Assembly: GCA_009924545.1 (NCBI GenBank)
Contig: RFRL01000017.1
Span: 1 to 32,178, forward strand
Direction: 5' to 3'
DNA: 32,178 nt
From: Planctomycetia bacterium
GTDB lineage: Bacteria; Planctomycetota; Planctomycetia; Pirellulales; UBA1268
Shown: positions 1-10,661 of the stretch, piece by piece
How positions within the stretch are numbered: position 1 is the first letter of the stretch
Layout of the letters: each line of letters starts with the position of its first letter
Translations under genes and position numbers: made by a program
Notes under the pieces: model-generated
What the model was told of the DNA's origin: nothing
The model's input: the letters and a program-made list of their open reading frames with translations, nothing else
Database searches by the model: none

Positions 1-20
1 TCCGCACTGCGGGAACCGTG

Positions 21-803
21 ATGCTCATTCTCCTCACCAATGACGACGGTGTGTTCGCCCCCGGCTTGGCGGCCATGGAACGCGCCCTGGCGCGACTCGG
101 CGACGTGCGCGTGGCGGCCCCATCCACCGAGCAGAGCGGAGTCGGTCACGCCATCACGTTCCTCTCGCCGCTCACCGCCAAGGAAGTGTTCGAGGGATCG
201 CGGAGCCGGGGTTGGGCGGTCGATGGCAGCCCCGCCGACGCCGTCAAACTCGGCATTGGCCAGTTCCTGCCGCGCCGGCCCGATCTCGTCGTCAGCGGCA
301 TCAACGGCGGCCTCAATGCCGGGATCAACGTCCTCTACTCGGGGACGGTGGCAGCGGCCGTGGAGGGGGCGTTCTTCGGGATCACCAGCATCGCCGTGTC
401 GCTGGAGTTTGACGAACATGCCGATTTCCACCGGGCTGCCGACATCGCCTTGGAGATCATCGAACAGGTGTTGCAGCGGCGGCCGGTGGCGGGCAGCCTG
501 TTCAACCTCAATATCCCCAGCCGGGCACTCACCGGGAGCCCGGAGTTGCGGGTGGTGCCGATGAGCACCGTGCGCCACGGCGAGGCGTTCGAACGACGCA
601 CCGACCCACGCGGGCGGCCATACTTCTGGGCGACCAACGACCCACCTGCGCCGCCGTCCCCGGAGGAGTCCGATGTCACGGCGCTGGCGGCCGGAAGGGT
701 GACGCTCACCCCGCTGCACTACGATCTGACCCACCGGGCGTCGCTCGATTCCCTGGCATCGGGGGCCTGGTCGATCGCGGCTCCGGCACGGGCGCGGCAC
801 TGA
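21..803 (+). CDS. surE: 5'/3'-nucleotidase SurE
   Basis: ORF starting MLILLTNDDGVFAPGLAAMERAL, with SGINGGLNAGINVLYSGTVAAAVEGAFFG, characteristic of SurE. ATG at 21 (GTG at 18 also possible). Confidence 0.95.
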   Translation: MLILLTNDDGVFAPGLAAMERALARLGDVRVAAPSTEQSGVGHAITFLSPLTAKEVFEGSRSRGWAVDGSPADAVKLGIGQFLPRRPDLVVSGINGGLNAGINVLYSGTVAAAVEGAFFGITSIAVSLEFDEHADFHRAADIALEIIEQVLQRRPVAGSLFNLNIPSRALTGSPELRVVPMSTVRHGEAFERRTDPRGRPYFWATNDPPAPPSPEESDVTALAAGRVTLTPLHYDLTHRASLDSLASGAWSIAAPARARH

Positions 804-842
804 TCCGCTGGCAGTGCTGAAGCAACGGCGACCGTTGCGGTG

Positions 843-2864
843 TCACTTTCCCGGCGGGCGGTCCGGCTTTTCGGGAGCGGGCCTTTCGGGAGCAGTCGGT
901 GGCAGAGAGGTGGGTTTTTTATTGCCGGACTGCTCCGGCGGCACAGGACTGCTCTTCGGCACCGCTTCGGGGTTGGCGGCACCCTTTTCGGCGCCTGCCT
1001 TGCCAGGCGCGGCATTCTCGTGGCCCGCTTTGCCCTCGGCATTCTTGGGGCCGGCACCCTTTTCCGCAGGGCCCTTTTCCGTCGGGGCCTTCGCGCCGGG
1101 CGTCTTCTCCCCCCGTTTGTCTTCAACACGCTTGTCGTCTGCCTTCGCAGTCGCCTTGTCTGGGCCAGGTTTCTCCTTGGTCACCCGGTCGAGGACCCCC
1201 GGCTCGAGAACGCGGTCGAGCGCATCGGCCCCGTGGGGCTTCGCCTGCGGGAGCCGTGTCGCCAGGTTCTTGGCGAGGAGCACCACGGCGATCAACATCC
1301 CGGCGGCGACGAGGAGCCAGAACACCAGGGGCAGGCCGGCCACCGTCTTTTCGGTCCACGGCACGGCGCGGCGGGGAGGGCCGGGCTCGCGCCCGGGCGC
1401 CGATTTGGCACCACTCCCCGGGGCGCCGCTGGCGGCCGAACCACTGCGGCCCGACTTCGCACCCGTGGCCGGCGCTCCCGCTTTCCGGGACGACCCTACG
1501 TCGATCTGCGGCAGGCCACTCGATTCGACGCCGCCGGTGGGTGACGGGGCGAGGGACAGTCCGGAGAGGAGGATCTGCGAACCCTCCGCACCGCGGTTCG
1601 CCACCGAGTCGTCGATGCCGTGCACGGTGGCGGCGGCAGGAACGGTGTCGCGCCCACCGGGGCGGACGGCGCTCCCGGAATCGCCCTCCCGGTCCTCGGC
1701 CCGCGACCCACTGTCCGTGCCCGGGCGGGCACCGGGTAGCGCCACAACGCGCCGCGCCAGAGCGGCGGGTTCGCCCTGCCGGCGTGGGGCGGGCCGACGC
1801 GGCGGTTCGCTCCGTCCGCGGCCGCGCGCGGGAGTCGCCCCGGCCAGCCAGTTGGCGAGGGCGTCGGCCACCTCCTGGGCGGTCTGTTGGCGGGCCTCCG
1901 GATGCTTCTCCATCATGCGGAAATAGAGTTCCGCGATGGCCGTGGGCACGTCTGGTCGCTTCTCCAGGAGGTTGGGGGCCGGCTGGTTCATGTGGGCCCT
2001 GATCCGCTCGGGCAGGGTGCCGGCGGCGAATGGGGCCTTGCCGACCAGGAGGAAATAGAGCGTGCAGCCGAGGGCGTAGATGTCGCTGCGCCGGTCGGCC
2101 AGATGACTGTCACGGGCCTGTTCCGGGGCCAGGTAATCGGCGGTGCCGAGCACCTTCTCGTCGTGTTCGCGCGTCAGTGACGAACGCTCGTCGTCATGGG
2201 CCAGGGCCAGGCCGAGATCGAGTACCTTCACCGTGCCGCGTTTGTCGAGGATGAGATTGGCCGGCTTGATGTCGCGATGGATCAGCCCCTCCTCGTGCGC
2301 GTAGTGGAGTCCGAGGGCGGTCTGCCGGATCAGCTCCGCGGCCTCGCGCACCTCGAGGGGACCATCCCGTTTTACCTTGGCGTAAAGGTCGATGCCCTCG
2401 ATATACTCCATCACGATGAAGTGGATGGAGCCGTACGTGTCGAGATCGAAGGCCCGGCAGATGTTGGGATGATTGAGGCGGGCCGACGCCTGGGCTTCGC
2501 GTTCGAAACGCGCCAGGTAGGAGCTCTGGTCCACCCGCTTCACCGGCAGCACCTTGATCGCCACCTTGTGGTGGAGGGCGGAATGCTCGGCGAGGTAGAC
2601 ACTGCTCATGCCCCCGGTGCCGAGGAGGCGCAGGAGCTTGTACTTGCCGAGGATGAATCCCTTGTGCCGCCCCTTGCGCAACTGGTCGATCTGCCAGGTG
2701 GTGAGGAGGCCCCCTTCCACCAGGGCGGTCACCAGAGCGTCGGGCACTGGCCCCGCCGATCCACGCCACGGTTCGAGAAACCGGTCGAGACGGTCGGCCT
2801 CGACCAGCCCGCTGGCGCGGAGCACGCGGAGGAAGTCGTCGATCGTCTGCGGTGGCTCGGCCAT
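843..2864 (-). CDS. Membrane-anchored serine/threonine protein kinase with Lys/Pro/Ala-rich C-terminal tail
   Basis: Kinase motifs LGTGGMSSVYLAEH, VAIKVLPVKR, HRDIKPANLIL, DLGLA, GTADYLAPEQ, SDIYALGCTLY; single TM segment (LPLVFWLLVAAGMLIAVVLLA), then a low-complexity tail. Start MAEPPQTIDDFL at 2864. Confidence 0.93.
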   Translation of the reverse strand: MAEPPQTIDDFLRVLRASGLVEADRLDRFLEPWRGSAGPVPDALVTALVEGGLLTTWQIDQLRKGRHKGFILGKYKLLRLLGTGGMSSVYLAEHSALHHKVAIKVLPVKRVDQSSYLARFEREAQASARLNHPNICRAFDLDTYGSIHFIVMEYIEGIDLYAKVKRDGPLEVREAAELIRQTALGLHYAHEEGLIHRDIKPANLILDKRGTVKVLDLGLALAHDDERSSLTREHDEKVLGTADYLAPEQARDSHLADRRSDIYALGCTLYFLLVGKAPFAAGTLPERIRAHMNQPAPNLLEKRPDVPTAIAELYFRMMEKHPEARQQTAQEVADALANWLAGATPARGRGRSEPPRRPAPRRQGEPAALARRVVALPGARPGTDSGSRAEDREGDSGSAVRPGGRDTVPAAATVHGIDDSVANRGAEGSQILLSGLSLAPSPTGGVESSGLPQIDVGSSRKAGAPATGAKSGRSGSAASGAPGSGAKSAPGREPGPPRRAVPWTEKTVAGLPLVFWLLVAAGMLIAVVLLAKNLATRLPQAKPHGADALDRVLEPGVLDRVTKEKPGPDKATAKADDKRVEDKRGEKTPGAKAPTEKGPAEKGAGPKNAEGKAGHENAAPGKAGAEKGAANPEAVPKSSPVPPEQSGNKKPTSLPPTAPERPAPEKPDRPPGK

Positions 2865-2948
2865 CGGGCAAGTGCGCTGGGCCCGGCGAGCCAACGCCGG
2901 CGGGGCGCGGCCGGTGGCCCGCAGCGTGCTAAGGTGTGCGGAAAAACC

Positions 2949-3194
2949 ATGCGTATTGTGATGTATTCCCGCCCGGGCTGCCACCTGTGCGAGCAGATGG
3001 CCGATTGGTTGGAGACCCTCGGCGCCGAGGTGACCACCGTGGATGTCGACGCCGATCCCGCCGTCGCCCGGGAATACGGGCTGCGTGTCCCGGTGGTGGT
3101 TCACGAGGGCCGTGTGATGGTCGAGGGACGCGTCGATCTTGCCACCCTGACCGAGCGCCTGACCGCCGCGCGGTGCCGGCGGGCCGATGGCTGA
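2949..3194 (+). CDS. Glutaredoxin-like (DUF836-type) thiol protein
   Basis: MRIVMYSRPGCHLCEQMADWLETLGAEVTTVDVDADPAVAREYGLRVPVVV; CxxC (CHLC) after beta1 and the cis-Pro RVPVV motif. Confidence 0.85.
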   Translation: MRIVMYSRPGCHLCEQMADWLETLGAEVTTVDVDADPAVAREYGLRVPVVVHEGRVMVEGRVDLATLTERLTAARCRRADG

Positions 3195-3286
3195 CCGTGC
3201 CCACGCGGCGTCCCGGTCCAGGCAGCCCGCGCCCCCGAGGCTCTCTCCGGCCCACGGGTGGGGGGCCGCGAGTCGGCGTCTCCGGT

Positions 3287-3919
3287 TCACAGGCCCAGGG
3301 GGATGCCACGGCGCATGAGGGCATCGGCCAGTCCGACCGCCGACTCGAAGACCTCCGCGTCCCAGCCCGCTTCGCGGGCCGCTCCGACATGGGCGGGGAT
3401 GTCGTCGGTGAAGAAGATCGATTCCGGTGGGACGCCGGCGCGGAGGGCGGCCGTCGCGTAGATGCCCGGCAGCGGCTTCACGCCCCCCACCTCGTGGCTC
3501 AGGACCAGGCACTCGAACGGGCCCGGCAAGAGCGCGTAGCGGCAGCCGAGGAGGTGCTGCCAGTGGGGGCCGCAGGTGTTGGAGAGGATCCCCATCCGGC
3601 AGCGGGCCCGCTCCAGGCCGGCGATCACCGGCAGCATGGCGGCGTTGAGGGTGAACATGTCACTCGCGGCCGCAGCCAGGGCGGCGGGGTCGGGCGTCGT
3701 GCCCGTGCGGCGGCAGAACTCGGCGTGGTACCCGGACCAATCGATGATGCCGCTTTCCAGACGCGTCTGCAGGTCGTCGGCCACGGCGGCCTCGACGGTC
3801 GCCAGGCTCGTGTCCGCCACCTCCGCCATCTGCCGATGGGCCCGGTCGCGGTCGAACGACACGATCACGTTGCCCAGGTCGAGGAATACGAAGCGCGGGG
3901 GGTGGGGCGACGGCTGCAT
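3287..3919 (-). CDS. HAD-superfamily hydrolase
   Basis: MQPSPHPPRFVFLDLGNVIVSFD, ILSNTCGPHW, GGVKPLPGIY, IFFTDDIPAHVGAAREAGW. Motif I first Asp is retained (FLDLGNV). Confidence 0.85.
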   Translation of the reverse strand: MQPSPHPPRFVFLDLGNVIVSFDRDRAHRQMAEVADTSLATVEAAVADDLQTRLESGIIDWSGYHAEFCRRTGTTPDPAALAAAASDMFTLNAAMLPVIAGLERARCRMGILSNTCGPHWQHLLGCRYALLPGPFECLVLSHEVGGVKPLPGIYATAALRAGVPPESIFFTDDIPAHVGAAREAGWDAEVFESAVGLADALMRRGIPLGL

Positions 3920-4082
3920 GATGGGTCCGGCGAGGGTTGGTGGTGCTTTCCCGGGGGGCGGCGGGAGCGTATTCTGCCGCCGACGGGTGTGAAAGACCGA
4001 ATCGGCGGGCGCTCGGGCCACGGGCCCCCGGCTTGCCGCCGACCGTGCGGCACGCGCGCTGCCTGTTCCCCGCACCCTCGAG

Positions 4083-5783
4083 ATGACGGAAGCCCCCGAC
4101 ATGTCGTCGCTCAATCGCTACAGTTCGCGGATCACCCAGCCCCGTTCCCAGGGGGCCTCGCAGGCCATGCTCCTCGGCACCGGTCTGCAGCCGGCCGATC
4201 TCGACAAGCCGCAGATCGGGATCGCGAGCATGTGGTACGAGGGCAACACCTGCAATATGCACCTCGACCGCCTCGCCGCCCGGGTCCGCGCGGGGGTGAT
4301 GGCGGCCGGCATGGTGGGGATGCGCTTCAACACCATCGGCGTCAGCGACGGCATCTCGATGGGCACCGAGGGGATGAGCTACTCCCTCCCCTCGCGCGAC
4401 ATCATCGCCGATTCGATCGAGACGGTGATGCACGCCCAGTGGTACGACGGCCTCGTGGCCATTCCCGGGTGCGACAAGAACATGCCCGGCTGCCTCATCG
4501 CCATGGGGCGGCTCAACCGTCCGGCGCTGATGGTCTACGGTGGCACGATCCGGGCCGGCCATCTCGGTGACGGTACCCCGCTCGACATCGTCTCGGCGTT
4601 CCAGTGCTACGGGGAATACGTCGCCGGCCGGATCGACGATTCGCGCCGCGGCGACATCGTGCGGCACGCGTGCCCCGGAGCGGGGGCCTGCGGTGGCATG
4701 TACACAGCCAACACCATGGCCACCGCGATCGAGGCCCTGGGGATGGCCCTCCCCGACAGCGCGTCGATCCCGGCGGAGGATCCCGGGAAGGAGGTGGAGT
4801 GTCAGCGGGCGGGGGCGGCGGTGCGGCTCCTCCTCGAACGCGACATCAAGCCGCGCGACATCATGACGCGGCGCGCCTTCGAGAACGCCATGGTGGTGAC
4901 GATGGTGCTCGGCGGCTCGACCAACGCCGTGCTCCACCTCATCGCCATGGCCCGCAGTGTGGGGGTCGATCTAACGCCAGCCGACTTCCAGGCCGTGGCC
5001 CGCCGGGTGCCCTACCTCGCCGACCTCAAGCCCAGCGGGCGCTTCGTGCAGGAGGATCTGCATGCCGTGGGGGGCACCAGCGGCTGCATGCGTTACTTGC
5101 TCGACCAGGGGCTGCTCGACGGCGATTGCCTCACCGTCACCGGTCGCACCCTGGGGGAGAACCTGGCCGCGAGCCCCGGTCTCGCCGCGGGGCAGAAGAT
5201 CATCCGACCGGTCGAGGACCCGATCAAACCCACCGGCCACATCACCATCCTCCACGGCAACCTCGCGCCGGGGAGTGCGGTGGCCAAGATCACCGGCAAG
5301 GAGGGCGCACGATTCCGGGGGCCGGCCCGCGTCTTCGACCGTGAGGAGGCGATGCTCGCGGCGCTGGAGCAAGGGGGCATCCACCGCGGCGACGTGGTGG
5401 TGATCCGGTACGAAGGCCCCAAGGGGGGGCCGGGCATGCCAGAGATGCTCACGCCGACGTCGGCGCTCGTCGGAGCCGGGTTGGGCGCCGACGTGGCCCT
5501 GATCACCGACGGCCGGTTTTCCGGCGGTTCCCACGGCTTCATCGTCGGCCACGTGGTGCCCGAGGCGCAAGATGGCGGGCCGATCGCCCTGCTCCGCGAC
5601 GGCGACATGGTGGTCATCGATGCCGATCGGGCCGCGCTCGACGCCGAAGTGGACGAGGCGGAGCTCGCCCGCCGCCGACGGGAATGGCGGCAGCCCCCCC
5701 CCACGGCCACCAGCGGGATCCTCGGGAAATATGTCCGCTGCGTGGCCCCGGCGTCGGCCGGCTGCGTCACCGACGGCGTGTGA
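4083..5783 (+). CDS. ilvD: Dihydroxy-acid dehydratase
   Basis: [68 protein letters not shown]: IlvD/Edd family, IlvD length. Confidence 0.96.
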   Translation: MTEAPDMSSLNRYSSRITQPRSQGASQAMLLGTGLQPADLDKPQIGIASMWYEGNTCNMHLDRLAARVRAGVMAAGMVGMRFNTIGVSDGISMGTEGMSYSLPSRDIIADSIETVMHAQWYDGLVAIPGCDKNMPGCLIAMGRLNRPALMVYGGTIRAGHLGDGTPLDIVSAFQCYGEYVAGRIDDSRRGDIVRHACPGAGACGGMYTANTMATAIEALGMALPDSASIPAEDPGKEVECQRAGAAVRLLLERDIKPRDIMTRRAFENAMVVTMVLGGSTNAVLHLIAMARSVGVDLTPADFQAVARRVPYLADLKPSGRFVQEDLHAVGGTSGCMRYLLDQGLLDGDCLTVTGRTLGENLAASPGLAAGQKIIRPVEDPIKPTGHITILHGNLAPGSAVAKITGKEGARFRGPARVFDREEAMLAALEQGGIHRGDVVVIRYEGPKGGPGMPEMLTPTSALVGAGLGADVALITDGRFSGGSHGFIVGHVVPEAQDGGPIALLRDGDMVVIDADRAALDAEVDEAELARRRREWRQPPPTATSGILGKYVRCVAPASAGCVTDGV

Positions 5784-5799
5784 GTGGCCCGCGGCCGCG

Positions 5800-6738
5800 T
5801 CAGCGGGGAACCGGCAGGCTCTCGATCGGCACCGGCGGCCCCGGCGCGATGGTCGCCCCGGGGGGTAGTTGGTCCGCCGTGAGAGGTGGACCGAAGACCG
5901 GACCCGGCTGCGGAACCGGACCGGGAGCGCCCGGGGGGAACGGTCCTGGACCGGGGCCGGAGGCAGCCGGCGGGCTCACCGGGCCCGCGGTCGCCGCGAC
6001 TGGCGGCAGGCCGAGGCGGCCGAGGACTTTGGCGATCATCCGCTGCTCGAGGAGCGGGTCTCGCCCCAGGGGGATCCAGCCGATGTTGCCGGTCGGGTTG
6101 GCGACCGGCCGCGGTTGGTCGCCCACCTGCTGACCCAGCGTGGGAAGTGGAGTGCCGTAGCGGTAGAGAGACGAGTCGTTGCGGAAGCTCGCTCCCCCGG
6201 CCGTGGCCCGCATCGGCCGGGGCAGGTTCTCCAACTCCTTGAGGACCACCACTTCCAGCCGCCAGCCGGCCGGATCGGGCATCATCCGCACCGCCGCTGA
6301 CCGGCGGATCGACTGGAGTGTGCTCTCGAGACGTTCCCGGAAACCGACCGAATCGCCGCGCCATGGCTCGAGGAGCGTCGCACCCGTCTGGGGGTAGGTG
6401 TCGATCCGCCCCTCCGCCGGGATCCCGTCGGCGAACACCACCCGTTGCTCCGCCTGGATCTTGAAGTAGTCGTCCACCACATCGACGAGCTGCCCCCACA
6501 CCAGCTCGGCGTCGAGCGGGGGGATCACCGCGGAGTTGCGCGGTCCCGGCGGGGGCCCGGGAAGCGATGGCGGGCCGAGGATCACCGGTCCCGATGGTCC
6601 GATCACGGTACCCGGGGGGAGCGGTGCCCGGGGATCGAAGGTCATGCCGGGAGCGGGCAGCGGTTCCTGGCCGACGACGCGGCCGCCCCACAGGCACACC
6701 GGCAGGAGGAGGATCGCGATCGTCGCCGCGCGTCGCAT
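5800..6738 (-). CDS. Hypothetical secreted Pro/Gly-rich protein
   Basis: Signal peptide MRRAATIAILLLPVCLWGGRVVGQ; structured middle (AELVWGQLVDVVDDYFKIQAEQRV...TYPQTGATLLEPWRGDSVGF) flanked by P/G-rich ends. Confidence 0.75.
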   Translation of the reverse strand: MRRAATIAILLLPVCLWGGRVVGQEPLPAPGMTFDPRAPLPPGTVIGPSGPVILGPPSLPGPPPGPRNSAVIPPLDAELVWGQLVDVVDDYFKIQAEQRVVFADGIPAEGRIDTYPQTGATLLEPWRGDSVGFRERLESTLQSIRRSAAVRMMPDPAGWRLEVVVLKELENLPRPMRATAGGASFRNDSSLYRYGTPLPTLGQQVGDQPRPVANPTGNIGWIPLGRDPLLEQRMIAKVLGRLGLPPVAATAGPVSPPAASGPGPGPFPPGAPGPVPQPGPVFGPPLTADQLPPGATIAPGPPVPIESLPVPR

Positions 6739-6837
6739 GGGCGCATCCCGCCAAGACCGATCCGGGCCGGGATCGGGGGTGGGATGGTCGCCGAAGCGGG
6801 GCCCTGGCTCAAGCCCAGTTCGCCCGTCGCAGCGGGC

Positions 6838-7485
6838 TCATTCAGCCGCCAGACGGGCCGCCAACTCCTCGAAACGGCGGGCAAAACGCGTGTGGGAGGC
6901 GTGCACATGTTCGGCCTGGAACAGGAACCGGATCGAATCGTCGGCTGGTACGCCCCGGGTACGGAGGACCCGCTCGAAGGGGGTGGTGTCGGGGGCGTAG
7001 ACGACCAGCAGTTTGTGGGCGTCGAATTGCACTTCCAGCGGCCGCTCCGGGTGCATGACGGCGATGCCCGTGCAGCCGTCGTCGAGGAGCACGTCGTCGA
7101 ACTCCCAGAGCACGCTCTCCAGCACCGTCCGCTCGATGCCGTGGCGGATGAGATCGACGTGTCCACCCTGCGGCCGATCGTGCGCCGTTTCCAGGATCAC
7201 GTCGCACACGTCGCCGATCGGCTCGAGGACGTCGAGGAACGTGTCGAAAAGGTTTTCGCTGGTGACCGCCGCCACAAGGGCCGGCAGGCGGTCCCCCTGG
7301 GCATCGACGAACGTGTCGTGCCGGTAGCCCGCCCGGGGCACGACCTCGAGCGGCCAGCCAGGGCGGATCGCGTCCGTCAGCGTGAAGCGGCCGTAGCGCC
7401 GCCGGGCGAGATGGGCCTCGAGGGCTGCCGGTTCGGCGGTCATCCGATCGTCGTCGGTCGGGAGAAACTGGGAAGAGAAGGGCAT
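6838..7485 (-). CDS. Conserved hypothetical protein
   Basis: Continuous ORF with protein-like composition ([60 protein letters not shown]); fits the gap between flanking genes. Confidence 0.75.
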   Translation of the reverse strand: MPFSSQFLPTDDDRMTAEPAALEAHLARRRYGRFTLTDAIRPGWPLEVVPRAGYRHDTFVDAQGDRLPALVAAVTSENLFDTFLDVLEPIGDVCDVILETAHDRPQGGHVDLIRHGIERTVLESVLWEFDDVLLDDGCTGIAVMHPERPLEVQFDAHKLLVVYAPDTTPFERVLRTRGVPADDSIRFLFQAEHVHASHTRFARRFEELAARLAAE

Positions 7486-7610
7486 TCGCTGGGTCGCTCG
7501 TGGGGGCAGCGCCGGGGGACCGGCGTGGGCGGGGCCGTCGCATCCGAGCAACCCTAGGCCACGGATGGTGGCCGTGCGGCCCGGAATCCCGGGGCGGGCA
7601 CGGCGGCTCG

Positions 7611-7640
7611 TTGCCGCTCCCGGGGGTGCTGCCCCATAAT
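7611..7640 (+). promoter_or_regulatory. Putative sigma70-type promoter of guaB
   Basis: TTGCCG (7611-7616), 18-nt spacer, CATAAT (7635-7640), about 33 nt before the guaB ATG. Sequence match only. Confidence 0.4.
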
Positions 7641-7673
7641 CCGCCCTTTTGCAGCCGGGAGGTCACCGTCGTC

Positions 7674-9149
7674 ATGGAAGGCAAAATCGTCGCGACCGGG
7701 ATCACCTTCGACGACGTCCTCCTCGTACCCCGCCACTCCGAGGTCGTGCCCGCCGAGGTCGACGTGTCCACGCTCCTCACCCGGGGCATCCGCCTGACGA
7801 TCCCGATCGTCAGTTCGCCGATGGACACCGTGACGGAGAGCGAGATGGCGATCGCCCTCGCCCAGGAAGGGGGCCTGGGGGTGATCCACAAGAACCTGCC
7901 GGTCGAGCGCCAGGCCGAGGAGGTGGACAAGGTCAAGCGCAGCGCCAACGGGATCATCGTCGATCCTGTCACCCTCCCTCCCGAGGCCACCGTGGAAAAG
8001 GCCCGGGAGGTGATGGATCAGCACAACATCTCCGGTGTGCCGATCACCGTGGCGGGGAGGAAGCTCGCCGGGATCATCACGCGTCGCGACCTGCGGTTCC
8101 TCGACCGCGGCGACACCCCCATCGCCGACATCATGACGCGCAGTGGGCTCGTCACGGCCACGGGCGCGGTGTCGCTCGACGAGGCCGAGAAGATCCTCAT
8201 GGCCAACAAGGTGGAGAAGCTCCTCCTCGTCGACGCCGCCGGGCTGCTCACCGGCCTGATCACGATCAAGGACATCGACATGATGAAGCGGTTCCCGAAC
8301 GCCTGCAAAGACCGCCAGGGGCGGCTGCGCGTCGGGGCCGCGGTCGGGGTGTTCGACTACGACAGGGCCGAGAGTCTGATCGCAAAGGGTGTCGACGTGC
8401 TCATCGTCGACAGCGCCCACGGACATTCCACGAACGTCATCGAGACCGTCCGGGCGATCAAGCAACGCTGGGCGATCGAGGTGGTTGCCGGAAACGTGGC
8501 AACACGGGAGGGATGCCGCGACCTGATCCGGGCCGGTGCGGATGGAGTCAAAGTCGGGATCGGTCCCGGGTCGATCTGTACCACGCGGGTCATCTCCGGT
8601 GTCGGCGTCCCCCAGATCACGGCGGTCTGGGAGGCTGCGCAGGAGGGGGCCGCCGCCGGGGTTCCGGTGATCGCCGACGGAGGGATTCGCTACTCGGGAG
8701 ACATCACCAAAGCGATCGCCGCCGGGGCCCATTCCTGCATGATCGGTGGGCTGTTGGCCGGTGTGGCGGAGAGCCCTGGACAGACCGTCCTCTACCAGGG
8801 GCGGACGTTCAAGGCCTACCGTGGCATGGGATCGCTCGGGGCGATGGTCCAGGGCTCGAGTGAGCGCTACCGTCAGCGGGCCACGGGCCGCGGTCGCGAC
8901 AAGTTGGTGCCGGAAGGGGTCGAGGGACGCGTGCCCTTCAAGGGGCCGCTGAGCGTGTTCGTGTACCAGCTCGTGGGTGGCCTGCGGGCCGGCATGGGCT
9001 ACTGCGGCACGCGGTCGATCGACGAGCTCCGGCGGGACGGGCGCTTCATCCAGGTCTCCTCCGCCGCCGTCCGCGAAAGCCATCCCCATGACATCGTCAT
9101 CACGCAGGAAGCCCCCAACTACTCCGTCGAGCACAAGCAGGGCGACTGA
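7674..9149 (+). CDS. guaB: Inosine-5'-monophosphate dehydrogenase
   Basis: [26 protein letters not shown], two CBS repeats, [23 protein letters not shown] catalytic loop, [10 protein letters not shown]. Confidence 0.97.
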   Translation: MEGKIVATGITFDDVLLVPRHSEVVPAEVDVSTLLTRGIRLTIPIVSSPMDTVTESEMAIALAQEGGLGVIHKNLPVERQAEEVDKVKRSANGIIVDPVTLPPEATVEKAREVMDQHNISGVPITVAGRKLAGIITRRDLRFLDRGDTPIADIMTRSGLVTATGAVSLDEAEKILMANKVEKLLLVDAAGLLTGLITIKDIDMMKRFPNACKDRQGRLRVGAAVGVFDYDRAESLIAKGVDVLIVDSAHGHSTNVIETVRAIKQRWAIEVVAGNVATREGCRDLIRAGADGVKVGIGPGSICTTRVISGVGVPQITAVWEAAQEGAAAGVPVIADGGIRYSGDITKAIAAGAHSCMIGGLLAGVAESPGQTVLYQGRTFKAYRGMGSLGAMVQGSSERYRQRATGRGRDKLVPEGVEGRVPFKGPLSVFVYQLVGGLRAGMGYCGTRSIDELRRDGRFIQVSSAAVRESHPHDIVITQEAPNYSVEHKQGD

Positions 9150-9162
9150 TACCCGGCACCGG

Positions 9163-9900
9163 TTGTGCGGCCCGTCGCCACGGGTGCGCCCGACTGGCTG
9201 GGCGGTCGCCTGCCTGGTGGGCCTCGGGCTCTGCGCGCTGGCGGCGCCGGTGCGGGCGGAGGCGTTCGACACGCCGGGGACCGCTGCCGCGATCAGACTC
9301 GGTGACGACACACGCCCCCGGGCCGCTGGCGCGTTGACCGACGGCAAGACGCCCTCGGCGCCGAACGCCGCCGGCGACAAAGCTCGGGCCGACACCCGGC
9401 GGAAGGAAGCCAAGAGCCCTTGTGCCGAGGCCGACGCCGCCTGTCGGCAGGCGCTGCAGACGCTGCGCGAGGACGGGCTGGCCTCGATCGACCTCGACAT
9501 TCGGGTCCGCGGCCGGGCGGGCAACGACTACCCGTGCGAGTGCCGCCTGGAGGGCGAAACCTACCAGCCACGCCGCTTCGCCTCCACGACGATGACCTGG
9601 AAGGCCACCGGGGTGTGCCACAAGCCGCTGTATTTCGAGGACTGGAACCTCGAGCGCTATGGTCACAGCTACGGCTGTTTGGCCGACCCGTTCGTCTCGG
9701 CCGCCCACTTCTTCGTGACGCTCCCGGTGCTGCCCTACAAGAAGACCGGGGTCGAGTTGCCGTGGGAGTGCGTCTACCCGCTGGGCTACTACCGCCCGGG
9801 GAGTTGTGCGCCGTGGACCTGCCCGGCGCCGCCGATCAGCCCCCGTGGCTTCGCCGTCGAGGCGGCGACGATCACGGGGCTGGTGTTCCTCCTGCCCTGA
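9163..9900 (+). CDS. Hypothetical exported Cys-rich protein
   Basis: Signal-peptide-like WAVACLVGLGLCALAAPVRAEA; C-terminal Cys/Tyr/Trp-rich region (YPCECRLEGETY...CHKPLYFEDWNLERYGHSYGC...WECVYPLGYYRPGSCAPWTC). Start uncertain (TTG 9163 or GTG 9184). Confidence 0.75.
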   Translation: MCGPSPRVRPTGWAVACLVGLGLCALAAPVRAEAFDTPGTAAAIRLGDDTRPRAAGALTDGKTPSAPNAAGDKARADTRRKEAKSPCAEADAACRQALQTLREDGLASIDLDIRVRGRAGNDYPCECRLEGETYQPRRFASTTMTWKATGVCHKPLYFEDWNLERYGHSYGCLADPFVSAAHFFVTLPVLPYKKTGVELPWECVYPLGYYRPGSCAPWTCPAPPISPRGFAVEAATITGLVFLLP

Positions 9901-9908
9901 GCCCGTTT

Positions 9909-9937
9909 CCGGCCGCCCGCCGCCGCGGGTGGGCCGG
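9909..9937. terminator. Putative bidirectional hairpin terminator between convergent genes
   Basis: ccggccgcccgc-cgcc-gcgggtgggccgg, near-palindromic GC stem followed by ttgttc; lies between two converging CDS. Confidence 0.4.
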
Positions 9938-9941
9938 TTGT

Positions 9942-10661
9942 TCATCCCGGCTTCCGCACGCTGGCGATGTAGGCATACCGCCGCGCCACCGATTCGAACG
10001 TCACCTCGGCCCGGCCGCTGGAGCCGAGGGCGGCGAGCGCCTCGTGGACTTCCGGTCGGTAGTGGACGTGGAACAGCGCCAACCAGCGCTTCAGGCCGGC
10101 TGCGAACAGCGGCGGCAGGTCGCGCTGGTCCCAGAAGTCGACGATCAACATCCGCCCGCCGGGGCGGAGGGACGCCAGGGCCGCCTCGATCGCCCCGGGC
10201 CACGTGGGCACCATCGACAGGCAGTACGAGAAGAACACGGTGTCGAAGGGCTCGTCGCACCCGAACGTGCGGCGCGGGTCGAGTTCCTCGGCGAGCCCCT
10301 GACGGAGGGTGATTTCCCGGCCCGGATCGCGTGCCACCCCGGAGCGGGCGATGCTCGCGGCGGCGGTGTCGAGCATTTCCTGCGAGGCATCCAGTCCGTA
10401 GAGCCGCCCCGGCTGGGGGCGCTGCGCGAGGCGGATGAGGTTCCGGGCCGTCCCGCAGCCCACCTCCAACGTGGCCGTGCCGGGCCCGGTGGCGACCCGC
10501 GCGAGCATCCGATCCCTGCCGAGGAGGTAGTAGCGTCGGGTGACGTCGTAGATGTGCCGCGTGACGCGGTACATCCGGTCCATCGCCGCCGCCTGCTCCG
10601 ACGGCCCATGTGTCGCCGGCGCCGCGCCGCCGCCCGCCCCGGTCGCGACCGGTTCCCTCAT
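9942..10661 (-). CDS. btaB: SAM-dependent methyltransferase, probable BtaB (diacylglyceryl-homoserine N-methyltransferase)
   Basis: MDRMYRVTRHIYDVTRRYYLLGRDRML, LEVGCGTARNLIRLA (SAM motif I), FFSYCLSMVPTW, GGRMLIVDFWDQ; ATGA-overlapping the BtaA gene, as expected for btaAB. Confidence 0.85.
   Translation of the reverse strand: MREPVATGAGGGAAPATHGPSEQAAAMDRMYRVTRHIYDVTRRYYLLGRDRMLARVATGPGTATLEVGCGTARNLIRLAQRPQPGRLYGLDASQEMLDTAAASIARSGVARDPGREITLRQGLAEELDPRRTFGCDEPFDTVFFSYCLSMVPTWPGAIEAALASLRPGGRMLIVDFWDQRDLPPLFAAGLKRWLALFHVHYRPEVHEALAALGSSGRAEVTFESVARRYAYIASVRKPG

Noticed and set aside
4083-5783. ilvD as part of a branched-chain amino acid operon
   Set aside because: Neighbours are a HAD hydrolase and a hypothetical gene; no other ilv/leu gene in the window.
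5093-6754. 553-aa minus-strand ORF spanning the ilvD 3' part and the neighbouring gene
   Set aside because: Overlaps ilvD antisense and the secreted hypothetical out of frame; P/R-rich artefact.
7554-9524. 656-aa minus-strand ORF antisense to guaB
   Set aside because: Mirror ORF of a well-supported IMP dehydrogenase; composition rich in D/G/H/R, typical of high-GC antisense frames.
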